A stretch of 64,000 bases of DNA, taken from positions 1-64,000 of the forward strand of contig NZ_FOIB01000015.1 in assembly GCF_900111765.1 (NCBI RefSeq). The letters run 5' to 3'. The notes under the pieces are model-generated. The model was given only the letters and a program-made list of their open reading frames with translations, was not told where the DNA came from and ran no database searches. Positions 52,335-61,617 of the stretch are shown in pieces. Each line of letters begins with the position of its first letter. Position 1 is the first letter of the stretch. Origin of the DNA: Myxococcus fulvus. Lineage in GTDB: Bacteria > Myxococcota > Myxococcia > Myxococcales > Myxococcaceae. Both the position numbers and the translations under genes were made by a program.

Positions 52335-53080
52335 TGCGCTACTTCAGCCTGGCCCCCACCTTCGACCTGGATGATACGCGATGGCGTTGGAGTCTCAACG
52401 CGAAGCGCCGGTGGGCACTGCCAGGGACGGAGTGTCCTCAGTGCCATGCGGGGCCTGCGCTCGGAATCGACTACCCGAGCGTCGACCTGTCCGGTCTGCC
52501 CGAAGAACGGCAGTACCGGAAGGCGAGATTCACCCCTTGGGACGAGTACGCGCCTCTTCAGGACCGCATCCTGCCGCTCCTGCCAGCAAGAGCAGTCCCG
52601 CGCTCGGGAATGGGAATGGGGCCACTGGTAGGAAAGGTCCGAGGACGCCCGCCCCCCGTTGCGATGGACATGCCCTGGCGTCTCTTCGCCCAGCCCGAGG
52701 GCATCGAGCGATTGCTCGCAGCGGGACTGCGCGGCATCACCCCGATTCCGACAGCCATGACAGCAGCGCGTGATGTGCCACCGCTGTTCGAGCTCGAGCT
52801 CCAGTCCGGGGGCAGCTTCGCGCCGGAGTGTGGCGTGGCTCCTCCAGGGGCCCCCTGCACCGTCTGCGGAGTCCAACGCCTGGCAGAAGCGCCGAAGGTC
52901 TGGTGGCTCGACCCCATCGAGAACTCGTCTTCCCTGGACCTCTTCCGATTTCGTTGGGACCCCACGATGACTGTCGTGAGCGAGCGCTTCGTGGAGGTGC
53001 TCCGCTCCCTGGGCGACACTGGCATCCTGGTCAGGGAAGTTCCCGCGACTGAGCCGTCCGCAGCCAGCTCGCGCCCGTAG
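52334..53080 (+). CDS. Double-CXXC immunity-type protein (SitI-like, gmx_para_CXXCG family)
   Basis: A 248-residue cytosolic protein whose ATG overlaps the toxin stop (TGATG). Two CXXC pairs are visible, Cys34/Cys37 (ECPQC) and Cys175/Cys178 (PCTVCG), with an intervening PEGIERLLAAGLRGITP segment and a C-terminal FVEVLRSL helix. This is the Myxococcus double-CXXCG paralogous family, recognised as the immunity partners of Sit lipoprotein toxins. The zinc-ribbon-like pairs probably stabilise the fold. It should bind and neutralise the adjacent toxin's C-terminal domain in the cytoplasm. Specificity for this toxin is inferred from the overlap. Confidence 0.82.
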   Translation: MRYFSLAPTFDLDDTRWRWSLNAKRRWALPGTECPQCHAGPALGIDYPSVDLSGLPEERQYRKARFTPWDEYAPLQDRILPLLPARAVPRSGMGMGPLVGKVRGRPPPVAMDMPWRLFAQPEGIERLLAAGLRGITPIPTAMTAARDVPPLFELELQSGGSFAPECGVAPPGAPCTVCGVQRLAEAPKVWWLDPIENSSSLDLFRFRWDPTMTVVSERFVEVLRSLGDTGILVREVPATEPSAASSRP

Positions 53081-53156
53081 CCGGAAAAGGCCTCCACCCC
53101 GTCATCACGCTACGCCTGTACCGCACCGTTCCAGAAGTTGGTAAAGCCTCACGCCC

Positions 53157-53705
53157 ATGGCGCGAGTGGACAGCTTCGTGGAGTACACGGTCGAGTTGTT
53201 GGAGAAGCTCGGACCGGTGCAGGCCCGGCGGATGTTCGGTGGGTGGGGTTTGTACTTCGGCGGGCGGATGTTCGGCCTCATCGGCGACGGCCAGCTCTAC
53301 TTGAAGACGGACGAAATCTCCCGACCGGAGTTCCAGGCCGCGGGCTGCCGTCCCTTCGTCTGGGAAGGCGGGGGCCAGCGCATCGAGATGAGCTATTGGA
53401 CGCCGCCCGCCGACGCCAGCGATGACGCCTACGCGCTGCTGCCCTGGGCCCGTCGCGGCGTCGACGCGGCGACCCGGGCCGCGCTGAAGAAGGCGCCGAA
53501 GAAGAAGGCGGCCGCGAAGAAGACTCCAGCGGAGCCCGCGAAGAAGGCAGCCGCTCCACGCAAGGCCACCGCTGCTCCGGCCAAGAAGGCCCCTGCGCCT
53601 CGGAAAGCCACCAGCAGTCCGGCGAAGAAGGCTCCCGCCAGGAAGCCCGCCGCGAAGAAGGCCTCCACCGCGCGCAAGGCGAAGCCTTCGTCCCGCCGTC
53701 GGTGA
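53157..53705 (+). CDS. TfoX N-terminal-domain protein with histone-H1-like Lys/Ala tail
   Basis: A 182-residue protein. Residues about 5-103 match the TfoX N-terminal domain (LGPVQARRMFGGWGLYFGGRMFGLIGDGQLYLKTD ... FVWEGGGQRIEMSYW). Residues about 108-182 are almost only Lys, Ala, Pro, Arg, Ser and Thr in repeating blocks such as PAKKAPAPRKAT, like eukaryotic histone H1 tails. TfoX domains are linked to competence regulation. The tail should bind DNA non-specifically, so a nucleoid-associated or regulatory role is likely. It lacks the TfoX C-terminal domain. It is convergent with the acyl-CoA synthetase. Confidence 0.88.
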   Translation: MARVDSFVEYTVELLEKLGPVQARRMFGGWGLYFGGRMFGLIGDGQLYLKTDEISRPEFQAAGCRPFVWEGGGQRIEMSYWTPPADASDDAYALLPWARRGVDAATRAALKKAPKKKAAAKKTPAEPAKKAAAPRKATAAPAKKAPAPRKATSSPAKKAPARKPAAKKASTARKAKPSSRRR

Positions 53706-53716
53706 GCCCGCGCCGC

Positions 53717-55363
53717 TCAGGCGGTCTTGATGTCCGCCGCCGTCTGCAGCCCCAGCTCGGCGACGGAGACCTCGCGCATCCTGAACTTCTGCACCTTGCC
53801 CGTCACCGTCATCGGGAACGCATCCACGAGCTTCCAGTAGCGCGGAATCTTGAAGCTCGCGATGCGCCCGGTGCAGTGCTTCGTCAGCTCCTCCGTCGTG
53901 AGCGACACGCCCGGCTTCGCCTTCACCCAGGCCATCACCTCCTCGCCGTACTTCACGCTCGGCACGCCGATGACCTGCGCCTCGCTCACGCCCGGATGCG
54001 TGTGCAGGAACTCCTCCACCTCGCGCGGCGAGATGTTCTCCCCGCCCCGGATGATGAGGTCCTTGATGCGCCCGACGATGCGCACGTAGCCGTCCGCGTC
54101 CATCGTCGCCAGGTCCCCCGTGTGCATCCACCCCGCGCGGTCCACCGCCTTCGCCGTGGCCTCCTCGTTCGCCCAATACCCCAGCATCACGCTGTACCCC
54201 CGCGTGCACAGCTCCCCCGCCGTCCCGCGCGGCACCACCTCGCCCGTCTCCGCGTGGACGACCTTCACCTCCAGGTGCGGATGCACGCGCCCCACCGTCG
54301 ACACGCGCTTGTCCAGCGGGTCATCCAGCGAGCTCTGCGTGGACACCGGCGACGTCTCCGTCATCCCGTAGCAGATGGTCACCTCGCGCATGTTCATCTT
54401 CGACTGCACCTGCTTCATCACCTCCACCGGACACGGCGAGCCCGCCATGACTCCGGTGCGCAGCGTGGAGAAGTCGAACTCGCCGAAGCGCGGGTGGTCC
54501 AGCTCCGCGATGAACATCGTGGGCACGCCGTACAGCGACGTGCACCTCTCCGCCTGCACCGCCTGCAGCACCGCCAGCGGCTCGAAGGCCTCCCCCGGAA
54601 TCACCATCGTGGAGCCATGCGACGTGCAGGCCAGGTTGCCAATCACCATGCCGAAGCAGTGGTAGAACGGCACGGGGATGCACACCCGGTCCGCCGGGCC
54701 GTACTTCAGCGCCTCGCCGATGAAGTACCCGTTGTTGAGCACGTTGTGGTGCGACAGCGTGGCGCCCTTGGGGAAGCCCGTCGTCCCGGACGTGTACTGG
54801 ATGTTGATGGGGTCATCGAACTGGAGCGACGCCTCGCGCGCCTCCAGCGTGTGCCCGCTCACGTGCTTCGCGTTGGACAGGAGCAACTCCCAGTCCTCGT
54901 CTAGCACCAGCGCCACGCGCAGCTCGGGACAGCGTGGACGCACCTCCTCCAGCATCGACTTGTAGTCCGTCTGCCGGAAGCCCTTGGACAGCAGGAGCAC
55001 GCTGGTGCCCGACTGGTTGAGCGAGTACTCCAGCTCCGCCGTCCGGTACGCCGGGTTCAGGTTGACCAGGATGGCGCCGATGCGCGCCGTCGCGTACTGC
55101 GTCACCACCCACTCGAAGCGATTGGGAGACCAGAGCCCCACCCGGTCCCCCTTCTCCACGCCCATCGCCAACAGGCCCTTCGCCACCTGCGTCGTGGTGT
55201 CCCACAGCTCACGGTACGTCGCCCTGTAGCCCTGGGAGACGACCACGAGCGCCTCGCCCTCCGGGTACCGCTCCACCGTCCGCCGCAGGTTCTGCCCGAG
55301 CGTCTCTCCGAGCAGCGGAGTGGAACTGGTGCCATGCACGTACGAGGAAGGCAGTGGGCTCAT
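53717..55363 (-). CDS. Acyl-CoA synthetase (AMP-forming ligase)
   Basis: A 548-residue ANL-superfamily enzyme. Motifs are YTSGTTGFPKGA (190-201), CYGMTETSP (about 340), TGDLATMDADGYVRIVGR and GGENISPREVEEFL, ending with the catalytic Lys region TVTGKVQKF. It activates a carboxylic acid with ATP and transfers it to CoA. The layout resembles medium/long-chain fatty-acyl-CoA ligases of the FadD/AcsF-like branch. There is no carrier domain, so it is stand-alone. It could supply acyl-CoA for degradation or lipid synthesis. It ends 11 bases from the convergent TfoX gene. Confidence 0.92.
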   Translation of the reverse strand: MSPLPSSYVHGTSSTPLLGETLGQNLRRTVERYPEGEALVVVSQGYRATYRELWDTTTQVAKGLLAMGVEKGDRVGLWSPNRFEWVVTQYATARIGAILVNLNPAYRTAELEYSLNQSGTSVLLLSKGFRQTDYKSMLEEVRPRCPELRVALVLDEDWELLLSNAKHVSGHTLEAREASLQFDDPINIQYTSGTTGFPKGATLSHHNVLNNGYFIGEALKYGPADRVCIPVPFYHCFGMVIGNLACTSHGSTMVIPGEAFEPLAVLQAVQAERCTSLYGVPTMFIAELDHPRFGEFDFSTLRTGVMAGSPCPVEVMKQVQSKMNMREVTICYGMTETSPVSTQSSLDDPLDKRVSTVGRVHPHLEVKVVHAETGEVVPRGTAGELCTRGYSVMLGYWANEEATAKAVDRAGWMHTGDLATMDADGYVRIVGRIKDLIIRGGENISPREVEEFLHTHPGVSEAQVIGVPSVKYGEEVMAWVKAKPGVSLTTEELTKHCTGRIASFKIPRYWKLVDAFPMTVTGKVQKFRMREVSVAELGLQTAADIKTA

Positions 55364-55454
55364 GCCGGCATCGTCACGCCGTCAGCCACGGTGGGCAAGC
55401 ATCACCGTCCCCCCGTGCACACTCCCCATCGTTGCGCGGAAATCGCGCGGCACC

Positions 55455-56363
55455 TCACCGGGCCGTCGAGCGGGCGGTCCGCTTCTTCACCTCGCGCCGC
55501 GCGTCGCGTCGCTTCTCCTGGACCGCGCGAGCCTTCTTCTTCGCGACCCGAGGTCGAGGCACCGCGTCGACACCCTGGCACTCCGCGCAGAAGAACAACC
55601 CGCGCGCCGCCAGCTCCCGCCTCCGCACCTTCGCGCCACAGCGCGGACAGGGCTGTCCCTCTCGGCCATACACACAGAAGCGCTCCGCGCGCTTCTTCCC
55701 CGCCACACACTCCGGCACCCGCGGCGCGCCCGGCGTGACGATGTGCCCATCCCGCGACGCATCCGACAGGAGCCGCTGGAGCACGTCCCACAGCCTCGCG
55801 AAGTCCGCCTCGCTCAGCGCACCCGCTGGCAACAACGGAGGAAGCCTCGCCAGGAACAGCGCCTCCGCCCGCAGGATGTTGCCCACGCCGGACAGCCGCT
55901 CCTGGTCCAACAGCGCGAGCGCCAGCGGCATCCGCCCACGACACAGCTTCTCGCGCGCCCGCTCGAGTGACGACTCCGCGCGCAGCGGGTCCTCTCCGAG
56001 CCTCGCGCGCAGCGTCGCCTCGTCCTCCGCCGTCAACAGCTCACAGGCCTGCGGGCCGGACAGGTGCAGCGTCGCGTGGGGCGAAGACAGCCGCAGCCGA
56101 CAGGCGGGGGACGGTGCAGGCGCCTCGCTCCGGAAGTGGCGGATGTTCCCGAACAACCCCAGGTGCACGTGCAGCCGCACCTCGCCCTCGAAGCGATAGA
56201 AGAGGTGCTTGCCGTGCGCCTCCACCGCCTGGAGCACCCGCCCGGACACCCCGCGCGCCCCGTCCTCGAAGCGACCCTGCGGGGAGTCCGCCGTGAAGCG
56301 CCGGCCCGACAGCCAGCGGCCATGGACCCGCGCCACCCGGTGGATGATGTTCCCTTCTGGCAT
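55455..56363 (-). CDS. Fpg/Nei-family DNA glycosylase
   Basis: A 302-residue base-excision-repair enzyme. The chain begins Met-Pro-Glu, giving the catalytic N-terminal Pro2 and Glu3. Lys52 in AHGKHLF is the conserved lysine. A helix-two-turn-helix (LSGVGNILRAEALF, about 157-170) and a C-terminal zinc finger with Cys239, Cys242, Cys259 and Cys262 follow. It excises oxidised bases and nicks the abasic site. The opening MPEGNIIH and details such as the Lys position point to the endonuclease VIII-like (Nei) side, but Fpg cannot be excluded. A basic Lys/Arg tail (about 272-302) extends past the finger. The gap of 91 bases to the downstream synthetase holds nothing clear. Confidence 0.92.
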   Translation of the reverse strand: MPEGNIIHRVARVHGRWLSGRRFTADSPQGRFEDGARGVSGRVLQAVEAHGKHLFYRFEGEVRLHVHLGLFGNIRHFRSEAPAPSPACRLRLSSPHATLHLSGPQACELLTAEDEATLRARLGEDPLRAESSLERAREKLCRGRMPLALALLDQERLSGVGNILRAEALFLARLPPLLPAGALSEADFARLWDVLQRLLSDASRDGHIVTPGAPRVPECVAGKKRAERFCVYGREGQPCPRCGAKVRRRELAARGLFFCAECQGVDAVPRPRVAKKKARAVQEKRRDARREVKKRTARSTAR

Positions 56364-56526
56364 CCCCCTGGGTAACCCCCGGCCCTTCCAGGCGCCAAGG
56401 CCCCCCAGCCCCCCGCCCGGGGACCAGCCGGGGCGGCGCCCCTGTCCACTGGCCTCCTCCCCACGGCCGAATCGGGCGTTCCCCTGATGCGCGCTCACCA
56501 CGCACCGCATTAAAAGGGGGAGGTTC

Positions 56527-57372
56527 ATGGAAGACACAAACGCCAGGCTGGTCGCCGCGCTGCTGGAGGCCCGACAGCGCCACTGCTTCCCCCCGGACGT
56601 GCGGCGGGCGGCTCCCGAGTTCGTCGGACAGGTGCTCGGACTGCTGTTCCCCCACTTCGCCGAGCGCCTGGAGTGTACCGCCGCCGCCGTGCGCCGGGAC
56701 GTCACCACCGTGGAGGCCAGCCTCCACCGCCTGCGCGAGACGCTCGCCCCGCTCTACCCCGACATCAACGCCAGCATCCCCACCCGCTTCATGGAGCGGC
56801 TGCCGGAACTCTACGACTGGCTGCGACAGGACTCTCAGGCCATCTTCGAGGCCGACCCCGCCGCGCGCTCCGTGGACGAGGTCATCCTCACGTACCCGGG
56901 CTTCCTCGCCATCGCCATCTTCCGCGTGGCCAACGCGCTGCACACGCTCGGCTTCCCGCTGCTGCCGCGCCTGCTCACCGAGCACGCGCACCAGCGCACC
57001 GGCGTGGACATCCACCCGGGCGCCACCATCGGCCGCAGGTTCGTCATCGACCACGGCACGGGCGTGGTCATCGGCGAGACGACGCTCATCGGAAACAACG
57101 TCACCGTCTACCAGGGCGTCACGCTGGGCGCGCTCATGGTGGAGAAGGCCCTGGCCGACAAGAAGCGCCACCCCACGCTCGAGGACGACGTGGTGGTGTA
57201 CGCCAACGCCACCATCCTCGGCGGGGAGACGGTGGTGGGACGCGGCAGCATCGTCGCCGGCAACGCCTGGCTCACCCAGAGCATCCCCCAGAACTCGGTC
57301 GTCACCCGCCGCAGCGAGATTCGACCCCGTGGGGCCGACGGCGCCATGGACGCCATCGAGTTCCACATCTGA
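56527..57372 (+). CDS. cysE: Serine O-acetyltransferase (CysE/EpsC type)
   Basis: A 281-residue enzyme; GGGGGAGG precedes the ATG. The N-terminal helical region (about 1-150) includes the CysE alpha-bundle with YPGFLAIAIFRVANALH. A left-handed beta-helix of hexapeptide repeats follows (about 160-260; GVDIHPGATIG, IDHGTGVVIGET, VYQGVTLGA). It acetylates L-serine with acetyl-CoA to O-acetylserine, the first step of cysteine synthesis. It has the longer EpsC-like N-terminus. cysK follows after 46 bases, so the two form the usual cysteine operon and probably a physical complex, and the C-terminal Ile (FHI) suits insertion into CysK. Confidence 0.92.
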   Translation: MEDTNARLVAALLEARQRHCFPPDVRRAAPEFVGQVLGLLFPHFAERLECTAAAVRRDVTTVEASLHRLRETLAPLYPDINASIPTRFMERLPELYDWLRQDSQAIFEADPAARSVDEVILTYPGFLAIAIFRVANALHTLGFPLLPRLLTEHAHQRTGVDIHPGATIGRRFVIDHGTGVVIGETTLIGNNVTVYQGVTLGALMVEKALADKKRHPTLEDDVVVYANATILGGETVVGRGSIVAGNAWLTQSIPQNSVVTRRSEIRPRGADGAMDAIEFHI

Positions 57373-57418
57373 ACGCTCCCGAAGCACCCACACCGCGCAG
57401 CCCCCGACGAGGCCCGAC

Positions 57419-58342
<924 letters not shown>

Positions 58343-58350
58343 GCGCGGGT

Positions 58351-59487
58351 TCAGCCGCCGAAGCCCCTCACCAGCTCCACCAGCCGGTCCATCTCCGACG
58401 GCAGGTTGTAGAAGTGGGGGGACAGGCGGATGCGGCCCCGGCGCACGGAGTGGGCGACGTGGTGCTCGGACAGGTACGCGCCGAGCGCCCGCACGTTGGC
58501 CCCCGGCGGCAGGAAGGTGAGGATGCCCGCGCGCAGCCCGGGCGTGGGCCCCACCTCGCAGCCCAGCTCGACGAGGCCCTTCTCCAGACGCGCGAGCAGC
58601 TCCGTGATTCGCGCCTCGATGTTCTCCACCCCCACCTCCTGGAGCAGCTCCAGCGCGGCGCCCAGCGCGTAGAGGCCGGGGTACGCGGCGCTGCCCTCCT
58701 CGAACTTGCCCGCGTCCGGGCGCAGCTCGAAGTGGGTGCGGTTGAAGTTCCACGCGTCCGTGGTGCTGCGCCAGCCCACGAGCACGGGGCGCACGCGGGG
58801 CAGCACCTCCTTCGCCACGTACAGCACGCCGATGCCGGAGATGCCGAGCATCCACTTGTGGCTGTCCGCGCTGAGGAAGTGGATGCGACACCTCTTCACG
58901 TCCACCGGCACACAGCCGACGCTCTGGATGGCGTCCACGCAGAACAGGACGCCGGCCTTCTCACACAGCGCGCCCACCGCCTCCAGGTCCGTGCGCACGC
59001 CGGTGGCGAACTGCACGGAGGACACCGCCACCAGCTTCGTGCGCGGGGTGAGCGCCTGGGCCACCGCCTCCACCGTGACACCACCGGACGGCGCTTGAAT
59101 CTCGCGCACCACCACGCCCCGGTCCGCCAGGTGCTGCCAGGGATAGACGTTGGAGGGGTACTCCAGCGACGTGGCCACGGCCACCTCGTCCCCGGGCTTC
59201 CAGTCGAGCCCCTCCGCGACGAGCCCCAGGCCATGGCTGGTGTTGCGCACGAAGGCCATCTCGCCCGGCTCGGCGTTCAGGAGGCGGGCGGCCAGGGCGC
59301 GGATGCGCTCGCAGTGGGCCTCCCAGCCCCGCTCGTGTTGGATGCCATGGTGGACCAGGTCCTCCATCCACCCGCGCACGGCCTCGGCGGCGCGCAGGCT
59401 GGTGGGGGCCACTCCCGCGTGGTTGAAATAGAGCTGCTCCTGCAGCACGGGGAACAGGGCACGGTAGGACTCGAGAGGGCGCGTCAT
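58351..59487 (-). CDS. Class V PLP-dependent aminotransferase/desulfurase-like enzyme
   Basis: A 378-residue fold-type I enzyme. ATG at 59487 gives MTRPLESYRALFP and then YFNHAGVAP, the family opening. Asp185 in CVDAIQS and Lys211 in DSHKWMLG bind PLP. It resembles isopenicillin-N-epimerase-like and kynureninase-like class V members more than SufS/IscS, and the loop that carries the desulfurase Cys is not evident. Although it faces the cysteine genes, it is on the opposite strand, so a link to sulfur chemistry is only suggestive. Confidence 0.85.
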   Translation of the reverse strand: MTRPLESYRALFPVLQEQLYFNHAGVAPTSLRAAEAVRGWMEDLVHHGIQHERGWEAHCERIRALAARLLNAEPGEMAFVRNTSHGLGLVAEGLDWKPGDEVAVATSLEYPSNVYPWQHLADRGVVVREIQAPSGGVTVEAVAQALTPRTKLVAVSSVQFATGVRTDLEAVGALCEKAGVLFCVDAIQSVGCVPVDVKRCRIHFLSADSHKWMLGISGIGVLYVAKEVLPRVRPVLVGWRSTTDAWNFNRTHFELRPDAGKFEEGSAAYPGLYALGAALELLQEVGVENIEARITELLARLEKGLVELGCEVGPTPGLRAGILTFLPPGANVRALGAYLSEHHVAHSVRRGRIRLSPHFYNLPSEMDRLVELVRGFGG

Positions 59488-59641
59488 GGGCCGCGAGTCT
59501 AGCCAGGAGCCCGGCCAGCCGGGCGGGTGACGTTGACACACCAAGGAGCTGCCCGTTCACCCGCGAGCAGGAGCCCCCCTCCCGGGACGGTGGGTGGATG
59601 GGATAAACATCGGGCCCCGGTTCCAGGAGAGAGGGCAGCAC

Positions 59642-61354
59642 ATGCGACGCGAGGTCCGCGGTGTCGTGAGGAGCATGGTGTTGGCGAGCGTGTTGCTGGC
59701 CGGATGTGCCGGCACCGTCAAGGCGCCCTACCCCAAGCTCCAGGCGGACACCTCGCCCGCGGCAATCGCGCGCGGCGCCGCCATCTTCCACGCGAGCTGC
59801 GAGTCGTGTCACCGCGGCGGTGACAACGAGACGGCCTCCGGCGCGCCCCTGCACGAGCTGCCGTCGTACATGGGGAAGTTCCACGCGTCCAACCTGACGT
59901 CCCATCCCACGGCGGGCATCGGCTCCGCGACGGACGAGGAGCTGGCGCGCGTCATCCGCTACGCGGTGAGCCGGGACGGACGGCTGATGGTGATGCCCAG
60001 CTACGGGATGGGGGACAAGGACCTGGCGGCGGTGCTCGGGTTCCTGCGCTCGGGACATCCGCTCTTCACGCCGGACCCGACGCCCGCGCCCCGCTCCGAG
60101 TTCAGCTTCATCGGAGGGCTGGGCTTCCGCATCATCACCGGCAACGAGCCCATCCCCCGTCCGCCGCTGGGCATCCCCGTGCCGGAGAAGGCGGCCACGC
60201 TGGAGTACGGCCGCTACATGGCGCATGACGTCTATGATTGCGCGTCCTGTCATACGCCGGGCTTCAGCCCGCGCAAGACGGAGGGCGACGATGTCTTCTC
60301 CGGCGGCATGTCCTTCAAGGACCCCGAGGGACAGGACGTCGAGTCGAGCAACATCACCTTCCACGGCACGGGGCTCGCGCACTGGACGCTGGAGGACTTC
60401 ACCCGCGCGGTGAAGGACGGCATCGCGCCGGACGGGTCCGCGCTGCGCTCACCCATGCCCCGCTTCCGCGGAATGGACGCGGTGGAGGCGCAGGCGCTCT
60501 ATGACTATCTGCGCTCGGTGCCGCTCAAGAAGAACAATGTGGATGGCGCCCGCCCGCGCCTCACCGCCACGTCCGTACGCCCCACGTGGGTGACGAAGCT
60601 CGATGACGGCGCGGAGGGTGATGACGGCTCCGAGTCAACGACCGTGGCGGAGGCTGCGTCTGCCACCACGACCGGGACGGGCACGGCGTCTCCTGCGTCG
60701 ACGACTGGAGCCGTCGCGGGCACGACACCTCACTCCCCGCAGCCCCACAACGGCGAGGCCACCACCCCTCACGCCTCGGCCGCTCACCACGCGGCGAACG
60801 CACCTGCTCACGGCTCGGCCACCACCGTGGCCTCGAACACCGCTGGGAGCACAATGCCGCAGGGCTCGGCAACCACCGTGGCAGGCACGGAGACTCACGG
60901 CTCGACCACCACGGCAGGCTCGAAGACCACTGGGGGCTCGACGCCTCACGGCTCGGCCACCCCGGTGGCCTCGAACACCGCTGGGAGCTCGACGACGAAG
61001 GGCTCGGCCACCACCGTGGCGGGCACGGCGTCTCCCGCAGCCACGCCGGTGACCTCGAGCCCCGTGCCCCGCAAGCCCCGGCCCGCGGCTCCGAAGGTGG
61101 ACGCGCTCAAGCTCTTCACGCAGTTGGGCTGCGCGGGCTGCCATGCCCCCGGCGCCCGCTACCACGAGCAGATTGCCCGCGCGTCCCGCCGCTCGGATGC
61201 GGAGCTGGTGCGCTGGGTGCGCAACCCGGAGCAGTTCCAGCCCGGCACCCCCATGCCCACGTACGCGGACCTGCTCGACGAGCGCACGGCGCTGGCCCTG
61301 GTCCGCTGGGTGAAATCCGGTGGCCCCGCGACGCTGGCTCCCGCCGCCCACTGA
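59642..61354 (+). CDS. Tri-haem c-type cytochrome lipoprotein with repetitive linker
   Basis: A 570-residue exported lipoprotein; GGAGAGAGGG precedes the ATG and lipobox LAGC places the lipidated Cys at 22. Three haem c sites are CESCH (53-57), CASCH (200-204) and CAGCH (497-501). The first two domains resemble the diheme cytochrome of alcohol- or gluconate-dehydrogenase type subunits (SNLTSHPTAGIGS, SSNITFHGTGL). A low-complexity Thr/Ala/Ser/Gly linker (about 320-475) joins the third haem domain. It should pass electrons in the periplasm or at the outer membrane. No dehydrogenase partner lies beside it. Confidence 0.88.
   Translation: MRREVRGVVRSMVLASVLLAGCAGTVKAPYPKLQADTSPAAIARGAAIFHASCESCHRGGDNETASGAPLHELPSYMGKFHASNLTSHPTAGIGSATDEELARVIRYAVSRDGRLMVMPSYGMGDKDLAAVLGFLRSGHPLFTPDPTPAPRSEFSFIGGLGFRIITGNEPIPRPPLGIPVPEKAATLEYGRYMAHDVYDCASCHTPGFSPRKTEGDDVFSGGMSFKDPEGQDVESSNITFHGTGLAHWTLEDFTRAVKDGIAPDGSALRSPMPRFRGMDAVEAQALYDYLRSVPLKKNNVDGARPRLTATSVRPTWVTKLDDGAEGDDGSESTTVAEAASATTTGTGTASPASTTGAVAGTTPHSPQPHNGEATTPHASAAHHAANAPAHGSATTVASNTAGSTMPQGSATTVAGTETHGSTTTAGSKTTGGSTPHGSATPVASNTAGSSTTKGSATTVAGTASPAATPVTSSPVPRKPRPAAPKVDALKLFTQLGCAGCHAPGARYHEQIARASRRSDAELVRWVRNPEQFQPGTPMPTYADLLDERTALALVRWVKSGGPATLAPAAH
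60812..61039 (+). repeat. Degenerate tandem repeat coding the cytochrome linker
   Basis: A block starting GGCTCGGCCACC at 60812 recurs at 60950, 138 bases (46 codons) later, coding GSATTVASNTAGS and GSATPVASNTAGS. Shorter copies of GSATTVAGT occur within each unit. The array keeps the frame, so copy-number change would lengthen or shorten the linker without breaking the protein. Confidence 0.7.
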
Positions 61355-61495
61355 GCCCACCGCGACACACGGCGAAGCCGCCTCGCGCCCCGCGTGCCAC
61401 CCGCGCGGCATAATTCGCGCGAAATGACCCGAGAAAGCCATCCCCCACGTATCTGGGTTGGAAGTTCCTCGGGGTGTCTTTCGACAACACCGGGG

Positions 61496-61543
61496 CACGC
61501 GCCACCCCGGTGCCATCCGGCCCCTGCCCCGGGGTGGCGTGTG
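61496..61543. terminator. Long inverted repeat between cytochrome and oxoprolinase genes
   Basis: A 15-bp stem with one G.T-type mismatch (CACGCGCCACCCCGG / CCGGGGTGGCGTGTG; the central 10 bp are perfect) and an 18-base loop. It lies 142 bases after the cytochrome stop and 75 bases before the oxoprolinase start. A terminator or processed leader structure is possible. The rest of this 263-base gap shows no clear promoter. Confidence 0.5.
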
Positions 61544-61617
61544 TAATCTTCCGAATCCTCGCTCCGCGCCTCGGACAGAGGGCTGCGTCCAGGACGCGGC
61601 TCGCATAGCGTGGACGC

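Noticed and set aside
61409..61414. CATAAT resembling a -10 box before the oxoprolinase genes
   Set aside because: No -35 hexamer is found at 16-18 bases and the site is over 200 bases from the next start.
60635..61606. Arg/Gly-rich frame opposite the cytochrome linker
   Set aside because: It is a by-product of the Thr/Ala repeat DNA; the plus-strand cytochrome has three CXXCH sites.
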